DNA of 64,000 nucleotides from Pseudomonas sp. PDM16 (GCF_014851865.1 NZ_JACVAM010000007.1:162553-226552), one strand, 5' to 3'; counted from the stretch's first letter, positions 33,777 to 43,660 are shown. Numbers and translations: made by a program. The notes: a model not told the origin generated them from the sequence alone.

Positions 33777-34337
33777 ATGCATATTCCTTCTTCCACTTTT
33801 GCGACGACCAGTGCGAGCGTGGCGGCGAAGTCACCGCAGCCCGCTGCCAAAGCCGCCTCGTTCAAGGCGATCCAGAGTTCGCAGGGTGTGCCGGGCATGA
33901 ACACGGACCAGCTGAATTTGATGCTTCATACCTCCCTCAAGATGCAATCGATCCGCAACGACGCGTCCATTCCCGAAGAGGTCAAGAAGAGGTTGCTGCT
34001 GCCTCTGGAGCAGGCCAACAGGGATGCTCTGGCCGTAGCCGATGCGAAGGCGGAGCAGGAAGAGAAGTCGAAGATCATCGAGGCCTCGAGTGAGGACGCG
34101 GAGGCAATTCGGACGGCGGGTGAGGAGATTGCGGCCTCTGCCGAGACAGTGGGCGTGCCACCGGTTGCCCCACCCAATGCCGATGGAACGGCAGGTGTCA
34201 CCGAAGCTGCAACGATAGATGCAGCAACCCAGCCACTTGCCCCTGTTTCCTTGCCGAAGCCCGAGGTGCGTTCTGCCATCTACGCGACCTCACCCTCCGC
34301 TTCAGCCGTTGGCGAGAGTGTCGATGTCGTCGCCTGA
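33777..34337 (+). CDS. Hypothetical Ala/Ser-rich protein
   Basis: A 186-residue protein. The first 35 residues are Ser/Ala rich, the middle (about 50-115) is helical and charged (EEVKKRLLLPLEQANRDALAVADAKAEQ), and the C-terminus is Pro/Ala/Thr rich. GGAGG 5 nt before ATG 33777 fixes the start; an in-frame start at 33747 is weaker. No signal peptide or membrane segment. Family unknown. Confidence 0.6.
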   Translation: MHIPSSTFATTSASVAAKSPQPAAKAASFKAIQSSQGVPGMNTDQLNLMLHTSLKMQSIRNDASIPEEVKKRLLLPLEQANRDALAVADAKAEQEEKSKIIEASSEDAEAIRTAGEEIAASAETVGVPPVAPPNADGTAGVTEAATIDAATQPLAPVSLPKPEVRSAIYATSPSASAVGESVDVVA

Positions 34338-34510
34338 TCGGGTAGGCAGATAACCTGTCGGGCAGCCGACTTCAGGGGGGATTCCAATGCACAGTCTGCG
34401 CCGACATGATGCGCGCCCCGGTGTTGCACCTCAGCCGTCGGTTTAATCCGGTTTGCATATTGCTGCGGCCTGCTGGGGGCCAAGTGCTGGCAGGAAAAGC
34501 CGTTACCCGC

Positions 34511-35956
34511 TTAGGAGGAGTGCCGCCGAACTCCACCAAACAGCACTGCCAGCGCCAGCAGCATAACCAGCGGAATGGCCGCGAATAGATACCTGAAGTC
34601 AGCAGCGATCGCAGTCGGTAGATAGGACGCGTACATCGCCAGCGTAGCGGTAGCGATCAACGCGCCGACGAACGAAAGGCGTTTGGGCAGACCTGTACAC
34701 GCCCCCCAGATGATGATCACGACCAGCATCCCTAACCAGAATATGTGGTGATAGATGGGGGATGAGAAGTAGTGCTGGGCTATGTCGTAAATCAGTTGCG
34801 TACGCTGGGTTCTTCCTTGCTCCATTCTCACTTCGCGCAGATAGGCGGCATTTCCCTCGATACCTACATGAATGGGTAATGTTCCTTCGATGCCGTCGAG
34901 CCCCATCAGCTTGGAAAATGCAGCGAATCTATGGGTCAGATATGCGCTGGGGTTCTGCTTGAGCATGGCCCACCAGGCGGCCTTCAACTCCTCATCGCTC
35001 AATGGCTTTGTCCAGGCCTTGGCAAGCGGAAGATGTGAGATCGTATCGACCCGCTCAGGCGTGTAAGCGGCTTTGATCGCGCTAAATTGTTCCGGTGTCA
35101 TAGGCAGCGCATATTCGCCGGCCGGCCGACCGGAGTTGCTGACCATTCCCGCCAGATCGAATGTCATGAGGCTGCGCAGGCCTACGGAGGTGGCGTCGGC
35201 TGCTGGAGGCTTGATGGACGAGTCGACTTGGCGCTGCAGCACCGCCACCGTAATCATGAACACGCCGATAACGGCAATGCTCATGCAGATGCCTTGGCGC
35301 AGGCGCCCTGGCCATAATGCGGCGATCACGGCCAAGACCATGAGGGGCACCATGAACATGCCCTGTTGCCTGGTCAGCAGTGCTGCGGACAGGAGCATGA
35401 TGGCAGTGAGCCCGCAAATAGCGCGTCGATAGATAGGCCCTACGCAGGCGGCAATGGTGAGCGCGCCTGCGGAGGTCAGTAGCGACGCGAACAGGACATC
35501 CTTCCAGACGATGCCGGCGTACAGAAACACCAGGGGGTTCAAGACCACTATCGCAGCCAAGACGGCACGCCAGGCGGGCAGGGTGTCTCGTTCGTTCTCT
35601 ATTCTCAGTTGGGCAAGTGAAACTGCCGCCAGAGCGAACCCTCCATAAAGCAGCCCTGTATTGATCAGCACCAGCAACGCGGTCGCGACAGACCCTCCGC
35701 CTAGCCAGCGCAACAGTGCCGACATGAACGGGGGATTGAAGCTGATGGATTGCCCGGTGAGGGCTTCATACAGTTGGACACTGCTATCCATCGATACTTG
35801 CCCAGGCGCATGAATTGCAATGCTCAGGCATGCCAGCACGCAGGCGATAAGCGCGATGGCGGTCGCGGCTGAACCGGGCGAGAGGATGCACCAGCGAGCG
35901 ATTCGTGGGATCAACGATGCAGCCACCGCTCTTGTTGGCGGCTCATCCCCGTTCAT
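34511..35956 (-). CDS. Polytopic membrane protein of the polysaccharide cluster
   Basis: A 481-residue inner-membrane protein with about ten to twelve hydrophobic helices and one large loop (about 260-370). The layout (VSMDSSVQLYEALTG after the first helix) is like GT-C type glycosyltransferases or polymer-modifying proteins; no firm family. ATG 35956 overlaps the stop of the upstream glycosyltransferase (ATGA), so it belongs to the operon and is its last gene. Confidence 0.75.
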   Translation of the reverse strand: MNGDEPPTRAVAASLIPRIARWCILSPGSAATAIALIACVLACLSIAIHAPGQVSMDSSVQLYEALTGQSISFNPPFMSALLRWLGGGSVATALLVLINTGLLYGGFALAAVSLAQLRIENERDTLPAWRAVLAAIVVLNPLVFLYAGIVWKDVLFASLLTSAGALTIAACVGPIYRRAICGLTAIMLLSAALLTRQQGMFMVPLMVLAVIAALWPGRLRQGICMSIAVIGVFMITVAVLQRQVDSSIKPPAADATSVGLRSLMTFDLAGMVSNSGRPAGEYALPMTPEQFSAIKAAYTPERVDTISHLPLAKAWTKPLSDEELKAAWWAMLKQNPSAYLTHRFAAFSKLMGLDGIEGTLPIHVGIEGNAAYLREVRMEQGRTQRTQLIYDIAQHYFSSPIYHHIFWLGMLVVIIIWGACTGLPKRLSFVGALIATATLAMYASYLPTAIAADFRYLFAAIPLVMLLALAVLFGGVRRHSS

Positions 35957-37221
35957 TTCGACACTCGCCTCACGATGCCGGCTACACCCTCGGTACGCAG
36001 GATTTCCCAGGCGTGCTTGGCCATCTTCACACCATGCAGGGGATTACTCAGAGCACTGCCGACATGCTTGCGCATATGGCTACTACTGAGTGTCGGCTTG
36101 GTGCCACCTGCTTGGTAGCCAGGAGTCAGCGCCCGGCTGATGCGGATCATTTCCTCGGACACCGTCTCTTCGTCGAACAGGCCCGGGTACTCATGGGGGC
36201 CCTGTGATTCCCACCAGGCTTTGTAGCCGCCACCGTCAGTGGCGAATGGGTTGGGGAAGACACGTTGCAGGTCCAGGCGCTCGCGGTAGATGAGGCGAGC
36301 AGGTTTGGGTATGAGGCTGCCATCGTCGAAGGACGAGAACGCCCAGGTAACCTGGCTGAGTGGATCCTTGCCAAGCTCCTCGATGAGTGTGCTGTACCAG
36401 CGTATCAGTGCGGGAACAGCCTCCTGCTGGCCTGCATTCTTGCTGGCCATGATGCGGTGATCGCCGCTATCGAATCCGGTGAAATGATAGAAGCCCAGCG
36501 GTTCACCATCGACCATGATCTGATCCGGCACCCGGCCGGTGACCGTGCGATTGGTCATGTTCCAGGGGGCGACGTTCAGGCGTGGTGTCCGCAGGATGCA
36601 AACACCTTCGAAAAACGCAGGTACCAAGTCGATCCAGCGCTGGTCGGTGAACAGCCCGTTATGGGTTTCAGCGCGGCAGAAGTAATAGAGGCGTTCTGAC
36701 CACCACTTCGCAAAGTGCTTGCCGGTCTCTGTCGCTGCAACGGCCAAAAAGCCCAGGTTGTAGGTGCCGTGCTTGAGGCTAGCGATCTCATTGTCCATCA
36801 CACCTGAAAGTGTCGTGTCAGGAATGGTCACATGAGGTGTTAGCGCGATATTCGATTGACCGATGGCCTCCATGACGTCATGGAGCGGTGAGAACAGCAC
36901 GGTGTCCGGATCGAGGTAGATCACCGCCGAGCAGTCATCACGTTCCAAAAGCTGTGCCAGCAGGAACGGTTTGATTGCCGTCGACAGCTCGACGATGGTG
37001 TGGCAAAACGCCCAACCGCGCGCGTTGGGAATACCAAGGGTATCCAGCGGATGAATCTCATCGAACACTTCGTTCGACAGATCCAGACCCGCTGGTATTT
37101 CGTCCGAGAGCGCCAGGTGCACGATCCAATCGGGATGAAATCGCCTGATCGACTCGACCAGGGCGCGAGCCTTTGGAACGTAGTTGCAGGCTGCGCTCGT
37201 ATATACGTGGATCTTTTTCAA
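35953..37221 (-). CDS. Glycosyltransferase (nucleotide-diphospho-sugar transferase fold)
   Basis: A 422-residue protein: MKKIHVYTSAACNYVPKARALVESI-type start and a DPD metal motif in VIYLDPDTVLFSP near residue 105. It looks like a GT-A fold transferase related to family 8. Start is TTG 37221, which overlaps the upstream stop as TTGA and has AAGG 7 nt before it. Function in glycan assembly inferred from neighbours; sugar donor unknown. Confidence 0.78.
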   Translation of the reverse strand: MKKIHVYTSAACNYVPKARALVESIRRFHPDWIVHLALSDEIPAGLDLSNEVFDEIHPLDTLGIPNARGWAFCHTIVELSTAIKPFLLAQLLERDDCSAVIYLDPDTVLFSPLHDVMEAIGQSNIALTPHVTIPDTTLSGVMDNEIASLKHGTYNLGFLAVAATETGKHFAKWWSERLYYFCRAETHNGLFTDQRWIDLVPAFFEGVCILRTPRLNVAPWNMTNRTVTGRVPDQIMVDGEPLGFYHFTGFDSGDHRIMASKNAGQQEAVPALIRWYSTLIEELGKDPLSQVTWAFSSFDDGSLIPKPARLIYRERLDLQRVFPNPFATDGGGYKAWWESQGPHEYPGLFDEETVSEEMIRISRALTPGYQAGGTKPTLSSSHMRKHVGSALSNPLHGVKMAKHAWEILRTEGVAGIVRRVSK

Positions 37222-38861
37222 CTGAGTACCTTCAGGCGCAGGGGATTGAGGTGGCGGTCGAATGCGATGAGCTCTTTGAGCAGCCCCGGGCCATCCTGGC
37301 GCGGGGATACCCATCCGGAGGGCAGGCTACGTGCCAGGTCGGCCTGTGCACCCAGATCGAGGCACAGGAGCGGAAGTCCTAGCGAGACGATCTCATGCGC
37401 GACGAAGGAGAACGTTTCGGGGCAGATGGACGGCAGCAAGGCTAGGTCGATCTGGTTTTTTTCGATCAGGTCCGGCAGGTCGTCCCGCTGATACGGCCCG
37501 GTTTGTGCGACCACTTCAGTCGGACAGGATGCATCGATGCTGCCAACAATCACGATTCGGATGTTTGCGCCGGCTGCGATGATGGCGTTGGCCAGGTCGG
37601 CAACGACCCGCGCTCCCTTGTGTTGAGAGATTGCTCCGATCACTCCCACCGTCAAGAGCGACTGCTCCCGCTTCGGCAGATGCACCGGGCGCAGGTGATC
37701 CACCCGATGCGGGCGAAGTGTTGCTCGCCCGGCCGCGAACGGGTAGGCACTTGCGAGCAGGCGCTGGGTAGACGCCGAGAAGCAGAGCACCTCATCGGAA
37801 ACCATGAGAACTTCGCTCCACATAGAGCGCCATCGTTCGATGGAGCGCTCTCCGGCCAGTGAGGCGAAGCCGTCGAGGTGAGAGGGTAGGCAGGCATGGC
37901 AACGGTCTATCGATGGCACACCGCAGAACTGATCACTCGTGTCGAGCAGGAATGCCGAGGGGCATAGCAGGAAGTACTCGTGCATCGCCACCACCAGGCG
38001 CGTTGAGAAACGGTGCTTGAGGGAGAGTATGAGTTGTTGGACTTCCTCTGCGCAGGGGAAGGAAACCGCGCAGTTGAAGAAAATCTCCGTCAGAGTCGTC
38101 CCCCTCAGGATGTCGGTTACCTCGTCGAGTCGTTGCAGCGTTAGAGCGATCTTGTTCTGGAGTGTGCTTACCTCGATGAAGGGGACCATTTCGGCGAGAC
38201 GAAAGCTGAGCAGTACCACCGCGTCTCCAGAGGCCAGCCAGTCGGATACCATCCGCTCGCGGAACAGGTTGGCACCACCGCCCATGGAGTGATCGATCAC
38301 CAGACGGCACTGCCTTCCATGCAGAACTGCCGCCAGGTCATGGCCAATTTCGCCGGCCGGCTTTGCATTGAGGGGCAGACGATTGAGGGCTTTGCGGACC
38401 AATTCGCCGATTCTGCCCTGGCGCAGGTGAGCCAGAACCCGATCGACCAGGTAGCGAGGTTCGGGCGAACATGCCAGCTCGCCCGTCGTGCTGATGGTGC
38501 TCAGGCTCAGCTCGATGCGCTGCAGGCAGCCATCGAACATTTCGAAGACCAGCTCGGCCCTTCTGGGGGCTTTCTTTCCCCACCCCGCCATGAACATGAA
38601 GCCTGCCTGAGCGGCCTGCGGGTAGTCGGGAAAGGCTGTCGCGACATCTTCCCTTGCGCGCTCCATCGATATCCGCGTGGATATGCCACTGCTATCGGCG
38701 AACTGCAGCTGAAGCATGCCACGCATGATGTTACCGGCACGGTCCAAGGCCCAGCCGTAACCAAAAATGGCATGGGTGTTGTGCACGACGCGGTCGATCT
38801 GGCAGATAAAAGTCGACGCCGAGGATGGCGACTGTGAAGGATCGGCAGAATGGTGGGTCAT
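37218..38861 (-). CDS. Glycosyltransferase family 4-like protein with extra N-terminal domain
   Basis: A 547-residue protein. Residues 1 to about 130 form a separate domain (FICQIDRVVHNTHAIFGYGW) also found in some rhamnan/heteropolysaccharide transferases as a beta-rich module. The rest is a GT-B enzyme with VGVIGAISQHKGA and the GT4 E-x7-E region in CPETFSFVAHEIVSLGLPLL near the C-terminus. ATG 38861 overlaps the upstream stop (ATGA). Confidence 0.78.
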   Translation of the reverse strand: MTHHSADPSQSPSSASTFICQIDRVVHNTHAIFGYGWALDRAGNIMRGMLQLQFADSSGISTRISMERAREDVATAFPDYPQAAQAGFMFMAGWGKKAPRRAELVFEMFDGCLQRIELSLSTISTTGELACSPEPRYLVDRVLAHLRQGRIGELVRKALNRLPLNAKPAGEIGHDLAAVLHGRQCRLVIDHSMGGGANLFRERMVSDWLASGDAVVLLSFRLAEMVPFIEVSTLQNKIALTLQRLDEVTDILRGTTLTEIFFNCAVSFPCAEEVQQLILSLKHRFSTRLVVAMHEYFLLCPSAFLLDTSDQFCGVPSIDRCHACLPSHLDGFASLAGERSIERWRSMWSEVLMVSDEVLCFSASTQRLLASAYPFAAGRATLRPHRVDHLRPVHLPKREQSLLTVGVIGAISQHKGARVVADLANAIIAAGANIRIVIVGSIDASCPTEVVAQTGPYQRDDLPDLIEKNQIDLALLPSICPETFSFVAHEIVSLGLPLLCLDLGAQADLARSLPSGWVSPRQDGPGLLKELIAFDRHLNPLRLKVLS

Positions 38862-40354
38862 GTCGCCAGTCTCGCCTTCTCCAGTTCCGCTAGGCGCTCC
38901 AGGGCTAGTCGTTCCGCGCGCGCCAATCCTTCGCTGGTCAGTTTGAGCTGCTGATCGAGCCCGTGGATACATCGCAGTCGCTCTTCGGCCACGCGCTCGA
39001 GCTCGGAAAATCGTTCGGCCCAAGCCCTCTCCCGTTCGCCCAAGGCCTGTTCCACTCGCATCCAGCGCTCGCTGCGCTCACTCATTTCCCGATCCAGCGC
39101 CTCGATGTCTGCCAGGCGTTGCAGGGCAAGCTTTTCTGCTCGAGCCAGAGCGTCAGTCGTTTGTGCGAGCTGTTGGTCAAGGTCGTGAAGGTCCCTTAGC
39201 CGATCTTCGGCCAGGTGCTCGAGTTCGGAAAAATGCTCGGCCCAAGCCTTCTCCCGCTCGCCCATGGCCTGCTCCATCTGCGTCCAGCGTTCTCCCCGGA
39301 TCGTCATTTCTCGATTCAGTGCCTCGATCTCGTCCTGCCGCTGCAGGACCAGACTATCTGCGATTGCCAATGCCTCCGAGGTGCGCTTCAGCTGCGTGTC
39401 CAGGGAGGTAATCTGGTCGAGCCGCGCCACGGCAAGCTGCTCGCTGTTGGCTAGTCCATGGCTCGTTGCCGCTATCCTGGCGTCGCTCATCAAGGCTTGG
39501 CGATCGCCCTCGAAGAACCGTTGCACAGTTTCCAGATCGGGTTTTATCTCGTGTTCGAAGGCTTGCCGGATGGCTAGCCACTCGGGGCTATGGAGCCAAT
39601 CTGTTGCGAACGGTTTGCCGCATGCAGTAGTTCGCCAGTAGTCATAGGCGCGAATGACCAAGGGGTGGAGACCAGTTGCCTGGGCATTTGTGCTTCGTGC
39701 GAGCCGAGGGGAGATGAAGTCATCGGCGAAGCGCTCGCATGCTTCATCATCCAGTGGTAGCTCAAGCCAGTCTCGCAGCTCGACCAATTGTCGAGCCGGC
39801 TCGCCCAGCAAGTCGGCGAAATCGATCAGCCTGCTGTCGTCGGCGCTCCGCGCGTAGTCCAGTGCCCCCAGCAGGTATGTGAACCACAGCCAACCCGCTC
39901 GGCGGATGGATATCCCGTCACGGTGTGCCAGGGAGTTGGCGACTTCGGCCGGATGTCGGAGGACCAGGAGCATTCTGGGCCGCAGTTGCATTGAGCTGAA
40001 GACTGGCTGCCAAAACGGTGCGAGCAGGCACATTCGGGGATCTTTGAACCCCCACACGGATGCGCCGGCGAACAGCTCGTGGAGCAGTGCTGACGCCGAT
40101 GCCACCTGCCCGAAACACTGAGCTTGCAGCGCTGAGGGCGCAGGCAGGGGCGCGTCCCAGCGCAACCCTTGCATCTCCAGCAGTAGATTGTTGAAGGCGA
40201 CGATTCGCTGCTCCTCGAAGTACCCTTTGGAGTTCCATTCATCGGCAGCGACGAGCGCGTCACCCATGTTCACGCCCAGCCGCTCCAGGCAGGCGGCCAC
40301 GGCGCTGGTGCCACTGCGATGCATGCCGAGAACGAGCACGCCATTGTCATTCAT
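38858..40354 (-). CDS. Sulfotransferase-family protein with C-terminal repeated coiled coil
   Basis: A 498-residue protein. The N-terminal part has a P-loop-like 5'-phosphosulfate loop (VLVLGMHRSGTSAV, about residues 5-18) typical of sulfotransferases/sulfatases acting on glycans, and VLRHPAEVANSL as the 3'-phosphate site. From about residue 318 the protein is made of 74-residue tandem repeats (two full, one partial) predicted coiled coil. ATG 40354 overlaps the upstream stop (ATGA); a TTG at 40363 with GGAG 8 nt before it is a possible alternative. The coiled coil could scaffold the assembly complex. Confidence 0.78.
   Translation of the reverse strand: MNDNGVLVLGMHRSGTSAVAACLERLGVNMGDALVAADEWNSKGYFEEQRIVAFNNLLLEMQGLRWDAPLPAPSALQAQCFGQVASASALLHELFAGASVWGFKDPRMCLLAPFWQPVFSSMQLRPRMLLVLRHPAEVANSLAHRDGISIRRAGWLWFTYLLGALDYARSADDSRLIDFADLLGEPARQLVELRDWLELPLDDEACERFADDFISPRLARSTNAQATGLHPLVIRAYDYWRTTACGKPFATDWLHSPEWLAIRQAFEHEIKPDLETVQRFFEGDRQALMSDARIAATSHGLANSEQLAVARLDQITSLDTQLKRTSEALAIADSLVLQRQDEIEALNREMTIRGERWTQMEQAMGEREKAWAEHFSELEHLAEDRLRDLHDLDQQLAQTTDALARAEKLALQRLADIEALDREMSERSERWMRVEQALGERERAWAERFSELERVAEERLRCIHGLDQQLKLTSEGLARAERLALERLAELEKARLAT
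38861..39403 (-). repeat. 222-bp tandem repeats encoding the coiled coil
   Basis: Copy 1 is 39403-39182, copy 2 is 39181-38960 and partial copy 3 is 38959-38861. Each full unit encodes 74 residues, starting LDxQL and holding a W(T/M)..EQAxGERE(K/R)AWAE(H/R)FSELE block. The repeat keeps frame and lies inside the sulfotransferase gene. Confidence 0.85.
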
Positions 40355-41070
40355 CGAGGGCAAGGCTGGATCTCCTTCCACGCTGAGAAGTCTTCACCCA
40401 GCAGGTTGCTCAGCGCATCGATCCTGTCTGCGTACAGATCCAGCAGGACTTCGAGCAAGGCCGGGCGCAGTGCATATCCTGGGCCTTCGAATACCGGTTC
40501 GGCCAAGACATCTTGATCTGCTTCGGTAAAGAATGCGCCCAGGCCGATGTGTCTCAGCGCCTTGTTGGCGAAGATGATCGGTTCACGGAAGACGTCTTCG
40601 TAGCGTGCGATCAGGAAGCGTTCCCTGGGGTAGACCGAGAACCAATTTTCCAGGCACTTCGCATAGTCACCACGCGACAGGGAGCTTGCCGACCTGAAGT
40701 GGTCGATGAACCACTGGTCCGAGGCCTCCGGGTAGCTCATTTCAGCCCTCAGTACAGCCATTCGAGCAGCGGACCAGGCTCGCTCAATGGGGTTTCGAAC
40801 TAGGTAGATGAAAGGTATTGACGGGAAGTTGGCGTGCATTTGACGGATGACATCCACTGGCAGGATCGCATAGGCGGGAGTGATGTCACCGTTGCAGTGG
40901 CTGTCGTCGAGGAATAGCTCTTTGTACCAGCTGATTCCCTTGGCCAGATGAGCATCCCAGTAGTGAACTTCCTTACCGCCGGGGAATGCGATCGATGGAT
41001 GGCGGCTCAGTGTCGCATGGAGCCAAGTCGTACCGCTTTTCTGCGCACCTATGCAAATGAAGTTCAGCAT
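40351..41070 (-). CDS. Sulfotransferase (PAPS-dependent type)
   Basis: A 239-residue sulfotransferase. The 5'-phosphosulfate loop is GAQKSGTTWL near residue 8-17, and the 3'-phosphate site is RNPIERAWSA near residue 91. It likely transfers sulfate from PAPS to a sugar hydroxyl of the exported glycan. ATG 41070 is 4 bp after the wzt stop. It resembles heparan-type and Nod-factor sulfotransferases in these motifs only. Confidence 0.85.
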   Translation of the reverse strand: MLNFICIGAQKSGTTWLHATLSRHPSIAFPGGKEVHYWDAHLAKGISWYKELFLDDSHCNGDITPAYAILPVDVIRQMHANFPSIPFIYLVRNPIERAWSAARMAVLRAEMSYPEASDQWFIDHFRSASSLSRGDYAKCLENWFSVYPRERFLIARYEDVFREPIIFANKALRHIGLGAFFTEADQDVLAEPVFEGPGYALRPALLEVLLDLYADRIDALSNLLGEDFSAWKEIQPCPR

Positions 41071-41073
41071 GGA

Positions 41074-42405
41074 CTACTCATCCAATGACCAGTGCGGAGT
41101 GCAGGAAAAGTCCACGCTACCAAGCCCGAAGCCGGTGTTGTCTGGGTTGACTCGAAAGCACAGCGCATCCAGCACTCGGTGAAGGTGCTGGAAGCCATCT
41201 CCACAGTCGCCAGAGACGCCAGCATTGAGGAAATAAACGCCTTCGTTGAGGTGGCAGGTGAAACGGTACTCGACGGAAAGAACCGAGCCGCAGGTAATGG
41301 TCGGAATGCCGTTGGCGATCTGCTTGGCGGAGGTGGCACCGCCGAGCTCCACCCCCGTCGTGGTTTTCAGTAGCATACCGAAGCGGACATTGTTTGCGTC
41401 CCGCTCGAAGTGAACGCGGTACCGGTAGCTGTAGGTATCGCCGGTCTTGAGGCAATTAACCTTCTGGCCCTGAGAGTTGTACAGTCCAGGGTCGGTAATC
41501 TGTGCACCGCGTGGTTCGTAGGAAAGTACCGTCTGGGAAACGAGATGCGGATCGAAACTGTCTTCTGCCGCTGGGCTGGCGAGTAGCATGCCGTGGGCGG
41601 CCGGTGTCGACTCTATATCCGTCGCAACTACGCCTGCGAGAATCTGCTCTCGCAGCTGGGTGGCCTTTTCCGCTGGAGCGTTGAGTAATCGCTGGTAGTG
41701 AGCAATGACCACCTTGGGATGGCCCTCGGCGAGTTTCCTGCCTCCATCTAGCAAGATCGCGCGATCGCAAAGGCCCAAGACGGTATTGCTGGCGTGTGAC
41801 ACAAACAGGATGGTTGCGCCTTGAGCCTTGATTTCCTCTATTTTGGCGAAGCATTTGCGCTGAAAAAGCTCGTCGCCCACAGCCAGCGCCTCGTCGACTA
41901 TCAGGATTTGTGGGTCGACATGAATGGCGACGGCGAATGCCAGGCGAACCAGCATGCCACTGGAATACAGCTTTACCGGTTGGTCGATGAACTCGCCGAT
42001 GTCCGCGAATGCTTCGATGGCTGAAAATCTCTCCGTGATCTCCATGTCGGAAAGCCCCATCACCGAGGCATTCATGTAGACGTTCTCGCGACCGCTGAAT
42101 TCGGGCTTGAACCCCGCCCCGAGCTCCAGAAGCGCTGCTACCCGCCCCCAGATAGATACCTCTCCCTCGGAGGGCGTCAATGTTCCGCAGATGATCTGTA
42201 GCAGCGTCGACTTGCCGCTGCCGTTTCGCCCGACGATGCCAACGGTCTCGCCTTTTCGGATAACGAAGGAAACACCTTGGAGGGCTGGGAACTCCTTGTA
42301 GAGCTGTTTCTTGCGGAAAACCTGCAGCAGCCGGGAGCGCTGACTGTCGTATATGCGAAAGACCTTGCCGATGCCGCTGACGCTGATGGCGATGTCAGAG
42401 CACAT
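41074..42405 (-). CDS. wzt: Polysaccharide ABC transporter ATP-binding protein Wzt with C-terminal carbohydrate-binding domain
   Basis: A 443-residue Wzt. Walker A is GRNGSGKST, the signature is LYSSGMLVRLAFA, and Walker B is ILIVDEALAVGD. Residues beyond about 290 form the beta-sandwich Wzt_C domain that recognises the glycan end in O-antigen exporters. The start MCSDIAISV at 42405 overlaps the wzm stop (42395). Confidence 0.92.
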   Translation of the reverse strand: MCSDIAISVSGIGKVFRIYDSQRSRLLQVFRKKQLYKEFPALQGVSFVIRKGETVGIVGRNGSGKSTLLQIICGTLTPSEGEVSIWGRVAALLELGAGFKPEFSGRENVYMNASVMGLSDMEITERFSAIEAFADIGEFIDQPVKLYSSGMLVRLAFAVAIHVDPQILIVDEALAVGDELFQRKCFAKIEEIKAQGATILFVSHASNTVLGLCDRAILLDGGRKLAEGHPKVVIAHYQRLLNAPAEKATQLREQILAGVVATDIESTPAAHGMLLASPAAEDSFDPHLVSQTVLSYEPRGAQITDPGLYNSQGQKVNCLKTGDTYSYRYRVHFERDANNVRFGMLLKTTTGVELGGATSAKQIANGIPTITCGSVLSVEYRFTCHLNEGVYFLNAGVSGDCGDGFQHLHRVLDALCFRVNPDNTGFGLGSVDFSCTPHWSLDE

Positions 42406-43225
42406 CGGCAAACCCCGTGCGTGACTTCTGGAAACAGACGAACCCTGCCCAGAACACCAGCAGGGCCAACGTCCAATAGACCAGCAAACCGGCTAGATCC
42501 GGCATTTGGGCCCAGATCAGGACGGCACGTGCCTGCTCGATCACGAACGTCAGCGGATTAGCCATGATCAGAGGATGAAGTGCTTGAGGTATGTTCTCGA
42601 TGGGATAAAACACCGGCGAGAGGAACAATAGAATGGCTGTGATGATCGAGGTCGTCTGCCCCACATCGCGGAAACTGGCTCCCACGGCCGCCAGGACCCA
42701 GCTTACGCCGAGCGAAAGCAGAACCAGTGGAAAAATAATCAGCGGAAGGAACAGGGCGTGCCAGTCGGGCACCCCCACGCAAACCAGGTAGAAAAGCAGC
42801 CAGACCAGCAGGCTGATCAGGGTATGAAAAACTGCCGCTCCCGTGACCACCACCGGCAATATTTCCAGCGGAAAGACCACTTTCTTCACGTAGTTGACGT
42901 TATCCGGAATCAACGTCGCCGAGCGGTTGAGGATTTCGGAAAACAGGCCATGCACGATCATTCCGATGAACAGGATGATGGCGAACATCACCTTGCTTTC
43001 ACCTTCATGCGTGCCCCAGCGCGCTTTGAAGGCGATGGAAAACACAAAGGTGTAGACGCTCAACATCAATAGAGGGTGGACGAGGGACCAGCCCAGCCCG
43101 AGTGCCGAGCCCTTGTATCGGCCGATCACTTCACTGCGAATCATTCGCCCGATGAGCTGGCGAGAGCGCCACAGTCCAGCCAGCAAGTAAGTTAACGATA
43201 TCGAATGTCGAGCGTGAGGATTCAT
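42395..43225 (-). CDS. wzm: Polysaccharide ABC transporter permease Wzm
   Basis: A 276-residue ABC-2 type permease with six hydrophobic helices and the RYKGSALGLGW entry motif of Wzm/KpsM proteins. First gene of the operon. ATG 43225 (MNPHARHSI) follows GAGGA; an earlier in-frame start at 43270 is possible. It flips the undecaprenol-linked glycan with Wzt. Confidence 0.9.
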   Translation of the reverse strand: MNPHARHSISLTYLLAGLWRSRQLIGRMIRSEVIGRYKGSALGLGWSLVHPLLMLSVYTFVFSIAFKARWGTHEGESKVMFAIILFIGMIVHGLFSEILNRSATLIPDNVNYVKKVVFPLEILPVVVTGAAVFHTLISLLVWLLFYLVCVGVPDWHALFLPLIIFPLVLLSLGVSWVLAAVGASFRDVGQTTSIITAILLFLSPVFYPIENIPQALHPLIMANPLTFVIEQARAVLIWAQMPDLAGLLVYWTLALLVFWAGFVCFQKSRTGFADVL

Positions 43226-43660
43226 TCCTCGCTTCCTCGTCGTAGGTAAGCGTAAATGCCTCACAGGCACTCAGACTTCAGGGGCGCGGTAGTCTATGCC
43301 ATCGGTGCAGCCCCCTCAAATTGTACGGGGCACCAGTTCATGGTGTTCGACGGGCTATGATGGCAGGTTGTCTGGCCAGGTCGCGAGGGCTGCCGGCTAT
43401 CGGGCGATAGGCCACTTATTGTCGAGGTCCTGCAGTGTAGTGGTGTACCTAACCGGGTACGCTCGCCATTGCTATGGCGACACCCTGAAGTCCGGTGTTG
43501 CCCCCCTCGGCCTCGCTCCCAAGGGGATAGCGCACGCGCGGCTGAGTGATTGCCTTCCTGTGTTATAAACCCGATCTGTGGTGCACCTGGATTTCCCGAA
43601 ATATGGGCTCTTCCAGTTCTTCGGTGCTCGGCTCCTTCTGCTCTTCAGTTGCGCGATTCC

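Noticed and set aside
38861..39403. CRISPR array
   Set aside because: Repeats are 222 bp, contiguous and in frame within a gene; no spacers.
43271..43300. JUMPstart/ops element for the polysaccharide operon
   Set aside because: GGGGCGCGGTAGTC only loosely resembles the ops sequence and lies on the strand opposite to the operon.
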